Origin: an uncultured Coriobacteriales bacterium
GTDB taxonomy: Bacteria; Actinomycetota; Coriobacteriia; Coriobacteriales; QAMH01
Assembly: GCA_934646835.1 (NCBI GenBank)
Contig: CAKUES010000002.1
Coordinates: forward strand, 1-64,000
Direction: 5' to 3'
Length of the DNA stretch: 64,000 bases
Part shown: positions 24,057-33,565 of the stretch, piece by piece
Position numbering within the stretch: position 1 is the stretch's first letter
How the letters are laid out: each line of letters opens with the position of its first letter
Program-made: the position numbers and the translations under genes
The notes under the pieces: generated by a model
Told to the model about the DNA's origin: nothing
Seen by the model: only the letters and a program-made list of their open reading frames with translations
Databases searched by the model: none

Positions 24057-25094
24057 ATGGCAAAGAAGGATATCGACTGGGGCAATCTCCCCTTCAGCTA
24101 TATGAAGACTGATTACTCCTACGTCTGCAATTACAAGGACGGCGCTTGGGGCGAGGGCTTCCTTACGGAGGACCATACCCTGCAGCTTTCCGAGTGCGCT
24201 GGTATCTTCCACTACTGCCAGGAGGTCTTCGAGGGCCTGAAGGCCTACACCACCGAGACCGGCGAGATTGTCTGCTTCCGCCCGGACCTCAACGCCAAGC
24301 GCATGGCTGACTCCGCGGAGCGCCTGTGCATGCCCGCCTTCCCGGAGGATCGCTTCGTCGATGCTGTCAAGCAGGTCGTCGAGGCCAACAAGGACTGGGT
24401 GCCTCCCTTTGGCAGCGGCGCTACTCTCTATGTCCGCCCCTTCATGATCGCCACGGGTGACGTCATCGGCGTCAAGCCCGCTGACGAGTACCAGTTCCGC
24501 ATCCTCGTCACGCCTGTCGGCCCCTACTTCAAGGGCGGCGACACCGCAGTCAAGCTGAGCGTTGCCAAGTATGACCGCGCGGCTCCGCACGGCACCGGTA
24601 ACATCAAGGCCGGCCTCAACTACGCCATGAGCCTCAAGCCCGGTATGGAGGCACATGCTGCCGGCTACGCAGAGAACCTCTACCTCGACAGCCAGTCCCG
24701 CACCTATGTCGAGGAGACCGGCGGCGCCAACCTGCTCTTTGTCGACAAGGAAGGCAACTTGGTCGTCCCTCAGAGCCACACTGATTCCATCCTGCCCTCC
24801 GTCACGCGCCGCAGCTTGGTGGTCGTGGCTAAGGAGTATCTGGGCCTCAACGTCATCGAGCGCCCGGTCAAGTACCAGGAGCTGCTCGACGGCGACTTTG
24901 TCGAGTGCGGCATGTGTGGCACTGCTGCCGTCATCTCCCCGGTCGGTTACGTCGAGGATGGCGACACCGTCATCGGCTTTGCCAACGGCCTGGAGACCTC
25001 CGGTCCTGTCATGCACGATCTGCGCAAGACGCTGACCGACATCCAGCAGTGCAAGATCGCCGGCCCCGAGGGCTGGGTTTGCAAGATCTGCTAA
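24057..25094 (+). CDS. ilvE: Branched-chain-amino-acid aminotransferase
   Basis: A 345-residue PLP enzyme of fold type IV. Motifs: FEGLKAYTT, the KAGLNYAMSL segment, and YLDSQSRTYVEETGGANLLF, with the cofactor-binding Glu/Gly pattern of BCAT. It interconverts Leu, Ile and Val with their 2-oxo acids using glutamate. ATG 24057 is chosen because AGAGGAG lies 9 bases upstream; an upstream in-frame start at 24009 overlaps a hairpin. It is monocistronic, with its own strong terminator. Confidence 0.9.
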   Translation: MAKKDIDWGNLPFSYMKTDYSYVCNYKDGAWGEGFLTEDHTLQLSECAGIFHYCQEVFEGLKAYTTETGEIVCFRPDLNAKRMADSAERLCMPAFPEDRFVDAVKQVVEANKDWVPPFGSGATLYVRPFMIATGDVIGVKPADEYQFRILVTPVGPYFKGGDTAVKLSVAKYDRAAPHGTGNIKAGLNYAMSLKPGMEAHAAGYAENLYLDSQSRTYVEETGGANLLFVDKEGNLVVPQSHTDSILPSVTRRSLVVVAKEYLGLNVIERPVKYQELLDGDFVECGMCGTAAVISPVGYVEDGDTVIGFANGLETSGPVMHDLRKTLTDIQQCKIAGPEGWVCKIC

Positions 25095-25119
25095 CGCCGT
25101 CGCCGATTTGCGTTGATCG

Positions 25120-25153
25120 AAGGGCACCTGCCGTCGTGGCGGGTGCCCTTTTT
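25120..25153 (+). terminator. ilvE terminator
   Basis: AAGGGCACCTGCC pairs with GGCGGGTGCCCTT (one mismatch) around GTCGT, followed by TTTTT. Confidence 0.85.
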
Positions 25154-25218
25154 GCGTGCGATGGAAAGGCGGATGAGACACGAGGAGTGGTGCCTGGCTA
25201 CGCGTCGATGATTGCCTC

Positions 25219-25400
25219 TGGAATAAGTGCGGTCCTTTGCTGCTTTACTGCGAGGAAAAGAGCCGCACTTATCGCCTTGCGGGGCGAAAAGCACCGCACT
25301 TATCGGCTTGATGAGTGGCAAAAGCCCGCACTTGTCGATTTGCCGGTCTCCGTAACCTAGTGCGTCGACTTCGTCAGGCGCCATCTACGTGGGTTTTGCG
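25219..25400. repeat. Imperfect CCGCACTT direct repeats and a worn family C copy
   Basis: Three direct copies of AAAAG(n)CCGCACTTATCG lie at about 25256-25345, spaced 30-35 bases. An inverted copy (AATAAGTGCGG) lies at about 25220. At 25362-25392 is a degenerate family C element (TCGACTTCGTCAGGCGCC). No gene is seen in 25160-25523. Confidence 0.55.
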
Positions 25401-25523
25401 ACTCGACAGCGCTTGCGCGATTGCCGGCTACCCTTTGCGGCACCTTTGCCCCGTCAAAGCCCCAGCTCCCCTTTGGGACGATAAGCGTCTATGATGGGCC
25501 CTAGAGGAAAAGAGGGGGTAATC

Positions 25524-26123
25524 ATGGATATTGCTGAGTTCAAAGCGCAGGTGATGAAGCCGGGCGTCAAGGGGAAGACGACGCTGATGTCGGTCTTGCG
25601 CACAATCGCCGTCGATGGCGAAGTGCTGCCGATCTACTCGGTCTATCTGGAGCGCTCGCGCAACTACGAGGAGTTTCTGGAGTACGTGTTCCGCGACGTC
25701 GAGCTCTTCATGGACGACGTTTGGGGCTATGCGGCCAAGCTTTTGCACCCGGAGATGGGCTTGCTGCTCTTCAAGCCGAGCATCGTGCTCCACGATGTGC
25801 CGGTCGTCGCCGACAGCGTGAGCTTTCCGGGCGAGGGCGGCGGCATGACGATTCGCGCGCCTCGTGGTTTTGACGCAGTCGACGTCTACGTCTTCGAGGA
25901 TGGCGCGGTCAACGAGCTTGCCTTCAATCCCGCAGGTAAGAACGACGGCTGCTTCGACGTGGGCGACTATCACATCGACGGTAAGTTCAGCACCTATTTG
26001 AGCGGCAACGCGGTGATCATCATGCCGTGGTATATCGATGCCAATGGCGAGCGCCCGCATGCTCGCGCTCTGTCTGCCGCACGCATCCGCAACTCCAAGA
26101 AGCCGCGCAGCAACAACTGTTGA
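25524..26123 (+). CDS. Unknown cytoplasmic protein
   Basis: A 199-residue protein with RBS GAGGGGGTAATC before ATG 25524; an in-frame start at 25491 is less likely. It has no signal peptide or membrane segment. The sequence is mixed alpha/beta, with aromatic-rich helices near the start (YEEFLEYVFRDVELFMDDVW) and beta-rich later parts. It ends in a basic tail (IRNSKKPRSNNC). I recognise no family. It is followed by a half copy of the family D repeat and then a PadR regulator gene. Confidence 0.7.
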   Translation: MDIAEFKAQVMKPGVKGKTTLMSVLRTIAVDGEVLPIYSVYLERSRNYEEFLEYVFRDVELFMDDVWGYAAKLLHPEMGLLLFKPSIVLHDVPVVADSVSFPGEGGGMTIRAPRGFDAVDVYVFEDGAVNELAFNPAGKNDGCFDVGDYHIDGKFSTYLSGNAVIIMPWYIDANGERPHARALSAARIRNSKKPRSNNC

Positions 26124-26182
26124 GGCGGCAGGTAAGGGCCGGTCTGGTCCTCAAAAGCTTCATCGAGATAACGGTCAACGCC

Positions 26183-26216
26183 TCGGTCAACAAATCAGTC
26201 TGACTGAAGTGTTGAC
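26183..26216. repeat. Family D element, half copy 3
   Basis: GGTCAACAAATCAGTCTGAC, then TGAAGTGTTGAC, matches the right arm of copies 1 and 2. The left arm is reduced to GGTCAAC at 26173-26179, so the long stem can no longer form. Confidence 0.75.
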
Positions 26217-26300
26217 TGTGCTGATCTCTGCACAAGTCCACGGTCGCCCCCTTTGTTATTTCTCCACACACTCGGCTCGGACGAATACCTGTTCTGGGGC

Positions 26301-26306
26301 TATAAT
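26301..26306 (+). promoter_or_regulatory. Probable -10 box of the PadR gene
   Basis: TATAAT lies 30 bases before the ATG of the PadR-type regulator. A -35 match is poor. Confidence 0.4.
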
Positions 26307-26335
26307 GGAAGGACGCGTATAGAGGGAGGAATTTT

Positions 26336-26788
26336 ATGTGGTCTTCTTGCCACCCCAAATCTGATAACGAGATGAACGAGTGTGCTGTTCTCGGGAAGAG
26401 CCTGTCCCGTCTGACGCAGCCGTCCATCCTCACTGTGCTCGCCTCTCACGAGGAGCCCCTGCATGGCTATGCGATCATCCACGAGATGGCGCAGGGTCCC
26501 ATGTACGGTGGCAGCGCCCCTGATCCCACGGGCATCTACCGTATTCTCAAGCAGATGGAGAACAACGGCATGGTCAACTCCGAGTGGGACCTGAGCGAGA
26601 GCGGTCCCGCAAAGCGCTGCTACACCCTCACGGACGAGGGCCGCGCTTGCCTGCGTCGCTGGATCGACGCGCTTGCCTGCTATAAGGCGAGCATCGAGGA
26701 GCTGCGCACCGTCGCATCCTATGCGCTCGATATCGATGTTCCGGAGCAGCCGGTTTGCCACGCGCATGTCGAGGACGTCGAGGTCTAA
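26336..26788 (+). CDS. PadR-family transcriptional regulator
   Basis: A 150-residue protein with the PadR winged helix: LTQPSILTVLASHEEPLHGYAI, then DPTGIYRILKQMENNGMV, and the wing with GPAKRCYTLTDEG. PadR proteins repress nearby genes, often transport or detoxification genes, in response to small ligands. The C-terminal part is short and Cys/His-containing (ends VCHAHVEDVEV), and the N terminus starts MWSSCHPKSDNE. A metal- or thiol-sensing role is possible but not shown. RBS AGAGGGAGGA. The target is unclear; a HAD hydrolase gene follows. Confidence 0.85.
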   Translation: MWSSCHPKSDNEMNECAVLGKSLSRLTQPSILTVLASHEEPLHGYAIIHEMAQGPMYGGSAPDPTGIYRILKQMENNGMVNSEWDLSESGPAKRCYTLTDEGRACLRRWIDALACYKASIEELRTVASYALDIDVPEQPVCHAHVEDVEV

Positions 26789-26842
26789 GCTCGGCACCAC
26801 ATACTCTCGTGCTGCAACACGAGGGGTTTATGTTTAAGTAAA

Positions 26843-26867
26843 CGGGGGCGCGTAAGGCGCCTCCTTT
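26843..26867 (+). terminator. Terminator-like hairpin after the PadR gene
   Basis: GGGGGCGC pairs with GCGCCTCC (one G-T pair), followed by TTT. Confidence 0.5.
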
Positions 26868-26884
26868 ATGTATGAGGAGTGTAC

Positions 26885-27610
26885 ATGACCTGCTATAAGG
26901 CCATTTTCTTCGATCTTGACGGGACGCTTTTGCCGATGGAGAGCGACGTCTTTGTCAGCCGCTATTTTGACGAACTTGCGTTGTTCTTGGCGCAGGAGGG
27001 CTTCGAGGAACCCAAGCTGCTGCTTCATGCAGTCAACGAGGGCACCAAGGCGATGTTCGCGCCGCATGAGGGGCTGAACATGGACGTGTTTTGGCAGGTT
27101 TTTGCGCAGATTTGTGGCAAGAGCCGTGATGAGTTCGAGCCGGTCATGGTTCGCTTCTACGCGAGCGAGTTCTACCGCAACATCGGCCACGACGTCGAGC
27201 GCTTCGAGGATGGACTCGAGGCTTTGCGCATCCTGCGCGAGAAGGGTTATCCGCTGTATTTGACCACGCTGCCGGTGTTTCCCCTGCAGGCGGTCAAGGC
27301 GCGCTTGGGTTGGTCGCAGATCGACCCGGAGCAGTTTGGCTTCATCACGACTTACGATAGCTTCTGCGCGGTCAAGCCGTCGCTGGACTATTACCGTCAG
27401 TGCGTCGAGCGCGCCGGTGTCGAGGCATCCGATGTCTTGATGGTCGGCAACAACACGACCGATGACCTGGCGATTCTCGAGCTTGGTTGCGATGCGTATT
27501 TGGTGACGGACTTCCTCATCAACAAGAACGACTACGACCTCGACACCGTGAAGCACGGCAGCTTCAAGGACTTCTGCGCTTTTGCGAGGGAGTTGCCGGA
27601 TTTCGAGTAG
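26885..27610 (+). CDS. HAD-superfamily hydrolase
   Basis: A 241-residue HAD phosphatase. Motif I is FFDLDGTLLP (Asp10 nucleophile, Asp12). A helical cap is inserted after it. The motif II region is LYLTTLPVFPLQAVKARLGW, the motif III Lys is in CAVKPSLDYY, and motif IV is MVGNNTTDDLAI. The substrate cannot be read from the sequence; related enzymes dephosphorylate sugar phosphates or phosphoglycolate. ATG 26885 has GAGGAG just upstream; GTG 26879 is also in frame. Confidence 0.85.
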   Translation: MTCYKAIFFDLDGTLLPMESDVFVSRYFDELALFLAQEGFEEPKLLLHAVNEGTKAMFAPHEGLNMDVFWQVFAQICGKSRDEFEPVMVRFYASEFYRNIGHDVERFEDGLEALRILREKGYPLYLTTLPVFPLQAVKARLGWSQIDPEQFGFITTYDSFCAVKPSLDYYRQCVERAGVEASDVLMVGNNTTDDLAILELGCDAYLVTDFLINKNDYDLDTVKHGSFKDFCAFARELPDFE

Positions 27611-27663
27611 GGGTGCGGCGGCGCGTTGGCGCTGACGCGAATCGAATAGCTTGCTGTGAAGCT

Positions 27664-27685
27664 GGGGCCGAATGAGTTCGGCCCC
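27664..27685. repeat. Family E palindrome, copy 1
   Basis: GGGGCCGAATGAGTTCGGCC, then CC: stem GGGGCCGAA/TTCGGCCCC. Further copies are at 62.5-62.8 kb. Confidence 0.65.
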
Positions 27686-27708
27686 TACGTATTTTGAGGT
27701 GTAGGGGC

Positions 27709-27814
27709 ATGACACACATTGTGCCAGTGACATTGTGTTTCACGGGTTAGGGTTGCGGTTAATCCCCAACGTCTGTGCCGTGATACACAATGTCACTGGC
27801 ACAATGTGTGTCAT
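27709..27814. repeat. Family B long inverted repeat
   Basis: The left unit (27709-27744) starts ATGACACACATTGTGCCAGT; the right unit (27778-27814) is its near-complement. Each unit alone also folds, placing CCAGTGACA in the loop. It lies between the convergent HAD and trmO genes and may end both transcripts. Confidence 0.85.
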
Positions 27815-27839
27815 GTGGCGGGTTGCGGATGATGGCTCC

Positions 27840-28550
27840 CTACAGCCTCTCTGCGCTGATGACCTCGACGCTGCTGCCGACCTTGAAGCGGACGTTGAAG
27901 CCGCCAAAGTCGATGCCGTAGATGCGCTCGGGGTCGCTGTGGAAGGCGGGGCGCGGGTCGCAGGCAAGTACGTCGATCAGCGCCTCAGCCTGGCTGCCGA
28001 GCATGTCGCTTACCTCTGCCGGGCACGCTACCTCGAGCTTCGCGGGCGCGCCGGTGCTCGCAAAGCCGCCGAGCGCTGCCGGGTGGCTGTCAGTGTAGGG
28101 GATGTAGGGCTTGATGTCGTAGATGGGTGTGCCGTCGACGAGGTCCGCGCCGCGCACATGGAGCACGGTGCCGTTGTCGCTCGTCTCCTCGACTCCGTCG
28201 AGCAGCACGGTCGACAACCCCAGGTTGTTGGGCCTGAAGGGACTGCGGCAGGCAAAGACGCCGATCTTCTCGTTGCCGCCCAGGCGCGGCGGGCGTACGA
28301 GCGGCGTCCAGCTGCCGTCTTCTTTGCGGGCCTGGTGGAAGCCCCAGATGAGCCACAGGTGGCTGAAGCCCTCGATGCCGCGCAGCGCGTCTGCATTGCG
28401 GTACTTGGGCTCGAAGACGATGGTCGCGCTCAGCGACTCCACGATGCCGCTTTGGCGCGGCACGCCAAACTTGCTGCCAAACTGCGTGCGGATGTGGGCG
28501 ACGGGCTCGATCTGGATGGTGTCGGGGATGATGCTGTCGTTCATCGGCAT
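27840..28550 (-). CDS. trmO: TrmO-like tRNA (N6-threonylcarbamoyladenosine) methyltransferase
   Basis: A 236-residue protein of the TsaA/TrmO (UPF0066) family. TrmO methylates t6A37 of tRNA-Thr using SAM. Visible motifs: GFSHLWLIWGFH, the RSPFRPNNLGLSTV signature, and YDIKPYIPYTDS. A C-terminal ~70-residue extension completes the usual length. It is the last gene of a minus-strand operon after tatD-like and ispG genes, 6 bases from the ispG stop; AGGCGG before the ATG is a modest RBS. Confidence 0.85.
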   Translation of the reverse strand: MPMNDSIIPDTIQIEPVAHIRTQFGSKFGVPRQSGIVESLSATIVFEPKYRNADALRGIEGFSHLWLIWGFHQARKEDGSWTPLVRPPRLGGNEKIGVFACRSPFRPNNLGLSTVLLDGVEETSDNGTVLHVRGADLVDGTPIYDIKPYIPYTDSHPAALGGFASTGAPAKLEVACPAEVSDMLGSQAEALIDVLACDPRPAFHSDPERIYGIDFGGFNVRFKVGSSVEVISAERL

Positions 28551-28556
28551 GACCGC

Positions 28557-29648
<1,092 letters not shown>

Positions 29649-29690
29649 GGTTCCTCCCTTGGTTGCGGGTGTTACTTGCGACCCTCTATT

Positions 29691-30389
29691 TTACGCGAAG
29701 CTCATGATGCGGTCGAAGTTCTCTGCGATGGTGTCGCGCATGTCAAAACCCTTGATCTCGTTGAGGGTGGCAAGCGCACACTCGAGGGTTGCCTCCCAGT
29801 CATGTGCAGTGAAGGGCTTTGAGCCGTCGGCGTCTGTCTCAAGGAGGATGCGCTGTGCCGGGAGCTGCCGCACGTACTCACGACCGCGCTTGGTTGCCAG
29901 TTGTCGGGGTCCAATCGAGAACATGCAGCCCATCTCCACGGCGCGCGTCAGTTGGTCTCCAGAGCCATTAAAGCCGTGCATAACGCAGGTAGAGGAGGCG
30001 TTGAGCCCATTAGATTCCAAAATGTCGAGTGTCTCTTTATCGGCAGCTCTAGAGTGCAGTGAGATGACGTAGTGACCCTGTGTGAGTGATGCGCAAATAA
30101 AACGGAAGCATTTCAATTGCGCGCTACTAAATTGTGCATACCGTTTATAGAAGTCCAGTCCCACCTCACCGATGAGCTGCGTTTTGGGTAGTTGCTGCAT
30201 GAATTTGTCGAGCAATTCATCGGTGTTTTCATCGGTGATCATCCACGGATGCAAACCCAGTGCCGCATGCTCAAAGCAGGGGAGTGCCAAGGCGAACTCG
30301 TCCGGCGTGCAGGTGACGCACAGGGCCGGGCGAGCCTTGCTGGGGTCGATGTCGAGTGCGGCGAGGTGGATGTGGGCGTCTGGCAACAT
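29691..30389 (-). CDS. TatD-family metal-dependent hydrolase
   Basis: A 232-residue TIM-barrel hydrolase of the TatD type. Metal-binding motifs: DAHIHL at the N terminus, GLHPW, GEVGLDFYKRY (Glu), SLHSR (His) and ETDADGSKPF (Asp). TatD proteins are metal-dependent DNases or deacylases. At 232 residues it is a little shorter than typical members (about 255). The 5' part has lower GC and more A/T-ending codons than the rest of the operon. It is the first gene of the minus-strand unit with ispG and trmO, 42 bases upstream of ispG. Confidence 0.85.
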   Translation of the reverse strand: MLPDAHIHLAALDIDPSKARPALCVTCTPDEFALALPCFEHAALGLHPWMITDENTDELLDKFMQQLPKTQLIGEVGLDFYKRYAQFSSAQLKCFRFICASLTQGHYVISLHSRAADKETLDILESNGLNASSTCVMHGFNGSGDQLTRAVEMGCMFSIGPRQLATKRGREYVRQLPAQRILLETDADGSKPFTAHDWEATLECALATLNEIKGFDMRDTIAENFDRIMSFA

Positions 30390-30412
30390 GGGTCTTTGAG
30401 GCTCCTTTAGGG

Positions 30413-30504
30413 AGGCGCTGATTAATGCGAGGTTATGGGGAGGGACAGGGTCCCTCCCCTACGCATCCAGCGATTTTGCTAATTGCATACAGCGGATATC
30501 TGCT
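30413..30504. repeat. Extended family A element, copy 6
   Basis: GGCGCTGATTAATGCGAGG, core palindrome at 30434-30463, then the right end CAGCGATTTTGCTAATTGCA and AGCGGATATCTGC. It fills the gap between two minus-strand genes. Confidence 0.8.
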
Positions 30505-31680
30505 TTAATCCACGTTTTCCTTGGGGCGCATGAGGATGGGACCTGCGCCGCCGACCTCGACGATCTCTTCCTGGATGCGTTCGAGGCAATCGACGATGTT
30601 GATGTTTTGCGGGCAGGCGGCTTCGCATGCGCCGCACTTGATGCACTTGCTCGGCATGTTCTTGCCGCCGTTGAAGCGGACCACGAAGCCCAGCTGGAAC
30701 TTGGCCTTGGTAGCATCCCCATAGGCGATGTATTGGTTGAGGACGCTGAGCGCGCGCGAGATGCCGATGTCTTGCGGGCAGACCTTGGCGCAGTAGTCGC
30801 AGCTCGTGCACGGCACCATGCTGCTTGCGTTCATAGCCTCGCGCGCCTTGTCGATGACGGCGTGCTCGCTGGCAGAGAGCGGCTCGAAGTGCTCGAAGCG
30901 ACGGGAGTTGTCGAGGACCTGCTCGAGGGTGTTCATGCCGGAAAGCGTCGTGAAGACGCCGGGCGCGCTTGCGGCAAAGCGCAGGGCGGCGGTGGCGTAG
31001 GAGTCATCCGGCATGCCGGCGTCGAGGACCTCGCGCACGGCGGCGGGAGGCTCGGCGAGCAAGCCGCCCTTGACGGGTTCCATGACGACGATGGGCAGGC
31101 CTGCCTCGTGGGCGATCTCCACGCACGCGCGCTCTTGGAAGAAGGGGCTCTCCCAATCGGCGTAGTTCACCTGGAGCTGGACGAGCTCGGCCTCGGGGTA
31201 TTGCTCGATGAAGCCGCGCAGCTCCTCGGGCGTGCAATGGGCGGAGAATCCGATGTGCTTGGCCAGGCCGCGCTCCTTGACGCTCTTCATGAACTCCCAG
31301 CAGTTGAACTTCTCGAAGCTGGCCGTGCGTGTGCCGCCGAGGTTGTGCATGAGGTAGACGTCGAGGTAGTCGACGCCGAGGGCCGCGAGGCTCTCCTGGA
31401 GCTGGCGTTCGAGGTCGTCTTCGCTTTTGCAATGGGTCCAGCAGACGCATTTGGAGGCGATGTAGAAGGAGTCGCGCGGGTAGCGCTTGACGAGCACCTC
31501 GCCCAAGGTCTTCTCGCTGTTGGGGTAGGCCCATGCGGTGTCGAAGTAGTTGCCTCCGGCGGCGATGTAGGCGTCGATCATCTTGGCGACGCTGTCGAGG
31601 TCGACGTTGTCTGTCTCGCGTCCCTCCCAGCGCATGCAACCAAAGCCGAGGGGACTGATTTTGCTCGTGTCGAATGCCAT
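30505..31680 (-). CDS. Aldo/keto reductase with C-terminal 2x[4Fe-4S] domain
   Basis: A 391-residue fusion. Residues ~1-280 are an aldo/keto reductase barrel: LGFGCMRW, FDTAWAYPNSE (catalytic Asp and Tyr), IASKC (Lys) and LMHNLGG (His). The C-terminal ~110 residues carry two ferredoxin motifs, CTSCDYCAKVCP and CIKCGACEAACP. Such proteins are common in gut anaerobes and probably reduce carbonyls using ferredoxin or NAD(P)H; the true substrate is not known. RBS ACGGAGGT. Transcribed alone. Confidence 0.9.
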   Translation of the reverse strand: MAFDTSKISPLGFGCMRWEGRETDNVDLDSVAKMIDAYIAAGGNYFDTAWAYPNSEKTLGEVLVKRYPRDSFYIASKCVCWTHCKSEDDLERQLQESLAALGVDYLDVYLMHNLGGTRTASFEKFNCWEFMKSVKERGLAKHIGFSAHCTPEELRGFIEQYPEAELVQLQVNYADWESPFFQERACVEIAHEAGLPIVVMEPVKGGLLAEPPAAVREVLDAGMPDDSYATAALRFAASAPGVFTTLSGMNTLEQVLDNSRRFEHFEPLSASEHAVIDKAREAMNASSMVPCTSCDYCAKVCPQDIGISRALSVLNQYIAYGDATKAKFQLGFVVRFNGGKNMPSKCIKCGACEAACPQNINIVDCLERIQEEIVEVGGAGPILMRPKENVD

Positions 31681-31962
31681 TTGATTACCTCCGTAACGTG
31701 GTGGTGCTCTATGGGTGCTCTCGAGACAGGTAGGAGATGCTAGCGGTCAAAGACAGGCTTGCCGAGGGACTCTCTCGGCATGGGGTAGGCTTGCCTTGCC
31801 GTTTTGCATGTCCAGTCTAATGGACGCGTGTGTGCCTTTTACGGAGCGATGCGCGACGGTGCGGCGAAAGGCGATTGCGATACTTACCTGAAACAGTAAT
31901 CTAGTTTGCGAACAAATCGAGATAGGGGATGTTCGAAGCATCCCAAGGAGGTGTTAAGCCTG

Positions 31963-33273
31963 ATGAAGGCTCTATTGTCCGCATATACTAATTTCCCGCT
32001 GATTGCGCGCATCGTGATCGGCATGGTGATCGGCTGCATCCTGGCGCTGACGGTGCCGGGTATCGAGTGGATCTCTTTGCTCGGCACGCTGTTTACCAGC
32101 GCGCTGAAGGCTATCGCCCCGCTGCTCGTCTTCTTCCTGGTCGTCGGCGCGCTGTGCTCCGCGCGCTCTGCTGGCAACATGAAGACGGTCATCGCGCTCT
32201 ACGTTGGTAGCACGGTCGTCGCTGGCATCCTCGCCGTGGCCGCCAGCTACGCCTTTCCCAGCGAGCTCGTGCTCACCGGTGTGGAGAGCGCGGACGCGTC
32301 CGCCGCGCCCGAGGGTCTGGGCGCCATCATCACGACGCTGCTGACCAACGCACTGGCCAATCCCGTGAGCTCCATCGCCGAGGCCAACTACCTGGGCGTG
32401 CTCGTGTGGGGTATCTTTATCGGCATCGCCATGCGCAATGCGCAGCAGTCGACCAAGGACCTGCTGCAGGATGCGGCCAAGGGCATCACGACCGTTGTCC
32501 GCTGGGTCATCGAGTGCGCTCCCTTCGGCATCTTGGGCCTGATCTACGACAGTGTCGCGTCCTCCGGCATGGAGATCTTCACTATCTACGGCCACCTGGT
32601 TTTGGTGCTGGTCGTCGTCATGCTCGTCGTCGCGCTCATCACTAACCCCGCGCTTGTGGCGCTGGCTGCGCGCGTCAATCCCTTCCCGCTGGTGCTGCGC
32701 TGCCTGCGCGACTCCGCGGTGTACGCGTTCTTTACCCGCAGCTCTGCCGCTAACATCCCCGTCAACATGAAGCTTTGCGAGGATCTGGGCCTGGACAAGG
32801 ACAACTACTCCGTGTCCATCCCGCTGGGCGCGACCATCAACATGGCCGGTGCCGCCATCACCATCACCGTCATGACCATGGCTGCCTGCACCACGCTGGG
32901 CATTCATGTCGACCCCGTCCTGGCTGTTATCCTGTGCATCCTGTCTGCGATCGGTGCATGCGGCACTTCTGGTGTTGCGGGTGGCTCCCTGATGCTCATC
33001 CCGCTGGCGTGCTCGCTGTTCAACATCGACCCGATGATCTCCGCGCAGGTCGTGGGCGTCGGCTTTGTGATCGGCGTCATCCAGGACTCCTGCGAGACTG
33101 CGCTCAACTCCAGCTCCGACGTCGTTTTCACCGCTGCGGCCGAGCTGCGCGCCCGACGCAAGGCCGGCTTGTCCACCAAGCTGCCGATCCCCGAGGCGGA
33201 GCGCACCCGAGGCCTGCAGCTGGACCGCGAGCCCGCTAAGCCAGGCTATGACGACAGCATGCTGATGAGCTAG
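31963..33273 (+). CDS. sstT: Sodium/serine-threonine symporter
   Basis: A 436-residue SstT of the dicarboxylate/amino acid:cation symporter family. It has the serine-rich reentrant loop (FFTRSSAANIPVNM), the GATINMAGAA loop and the GGSLMLIPLACSLF and NSSSDVVFTAAAE segments, with about eight to nine membrane helices. It imports Ser/Thr with sodium. ATG 31963 is supported by AAGGAGG at 31945; an upstream frame opening at 31906 is not. The small hairpin GGGATG-TTCGAA-CATCCC region (31926-31943) overlaps the leader. Confidence 0.9.
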   Translation: MKALLSAYTNFPLIARIVIGMVIGCILALTVPGIEWISLLGTLFTSALKAIAPLLVFFLVVGALCSARSAGNMKTVIALYVGSTVVAGILAVAASYAFPSELVLTGVESADASAAPEGLGAIITTLLTNALANPVSSIAEANYLGVLVWGIFIGIAMRNAQQSTKDLLQDAAKGITTVVRWVIECAPFGILGLIYDSVASSGMEIFTIYGHLVLVLVVVMLVVALITNPALVALAARVNPFPLVLRCLRDSAVYAFFTRSSAANIPVNMKLCEDLGLDKDNYSVSIPLGATINMAGAAITITVMTMAACTTLGIHVDPVLAVILCILSAIGACGTSGVAGGSLMLIPLACSLFNIDPMISAQVVGVGFVIGVIQDSCETALNSSSDVVFTAAAELRARRKAGLSTKLPIPEAERTRGLQLDREPAKPGYDDSMLMS

Positions 33274-33313
33274 GGTCGTCGAGCCAAACTCGCGCGCATG
33301 TAGCGGATGCCCT

Positions 33314-33342
33314 TGCATTTGACGAAGGGTATCCGCTACAAT
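33314..33342 (+). promoter_or_regulatory. Promoter of tRNA-Arg
   Basis: TTGCAT (33314-33319), a 17-base spacer, then TACAAT (33337-33342), 13 bases before the mature tRNA 5' end. Confidence 0.65.
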
Positions 33343-33355
33343 AACCGCTTGTGTT

Positions 33356-33431
33356 GCCTCCGTAGCTCAGGGGATAGAGCACAGCTCTCCTAAAGCTGGT
33401 GTCGTACGTTCGAATCGTATCGGGGGCACCA
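33356..33431 (+). tRNA. tRNA-Arg (anticodon CCT)
   Basis: A full cloverleaf of 76 nt with encoded CCA. The acceptor GCCTCCG pairs with CGGGGGC (one G-T); D-arm AGCTCAGGGGATAGAGC. The anticodon stem CAGCT/AGCTG holds loop CTCCTAA, giving anticodon CCT (reads AGG). The T-arm contains GTTCGAATC. Confidence 0.95.
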
Positions 33432-33512
33432 TTTGACCTTACTGATGACCTGCGCGTTTGCGTGGGTCATTTTGTTTGTGACGGATTTGCCCGAGATGAC
33501 CTCGCGCGCTGT

Positions 33513-33550
33513 ATTATTACCGCCAATGGCGGTAATAATTTGGCGGTAAT
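33513..33550. repeat. Palindrome and left 24-bp inverted repeat flanking fic
   Basis: ATTATTACCGCCA-A-TGGCGGTAATAAT (33513-33539) is a perfect palindrome. From 33527, a 24-base stretch ending at 33550 is repeated exactly in inverted form at 34550-34573, after the fic gene. It could be an operator for Fic-linked autoregulation or the end of a mobile cassette. Confidence 0.8.
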
Positions 33551-33565
33551 AGGGAGTGTGCCCCC

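Noticed and set aside
27709..27814. Insertion sequence or integron site at the long inverted repeats
   Set aside because: No transposase or integrase gene lies between the arms (the interior is under 40 bases). The short internal core and many copies fit a REP/MITE-like family better.
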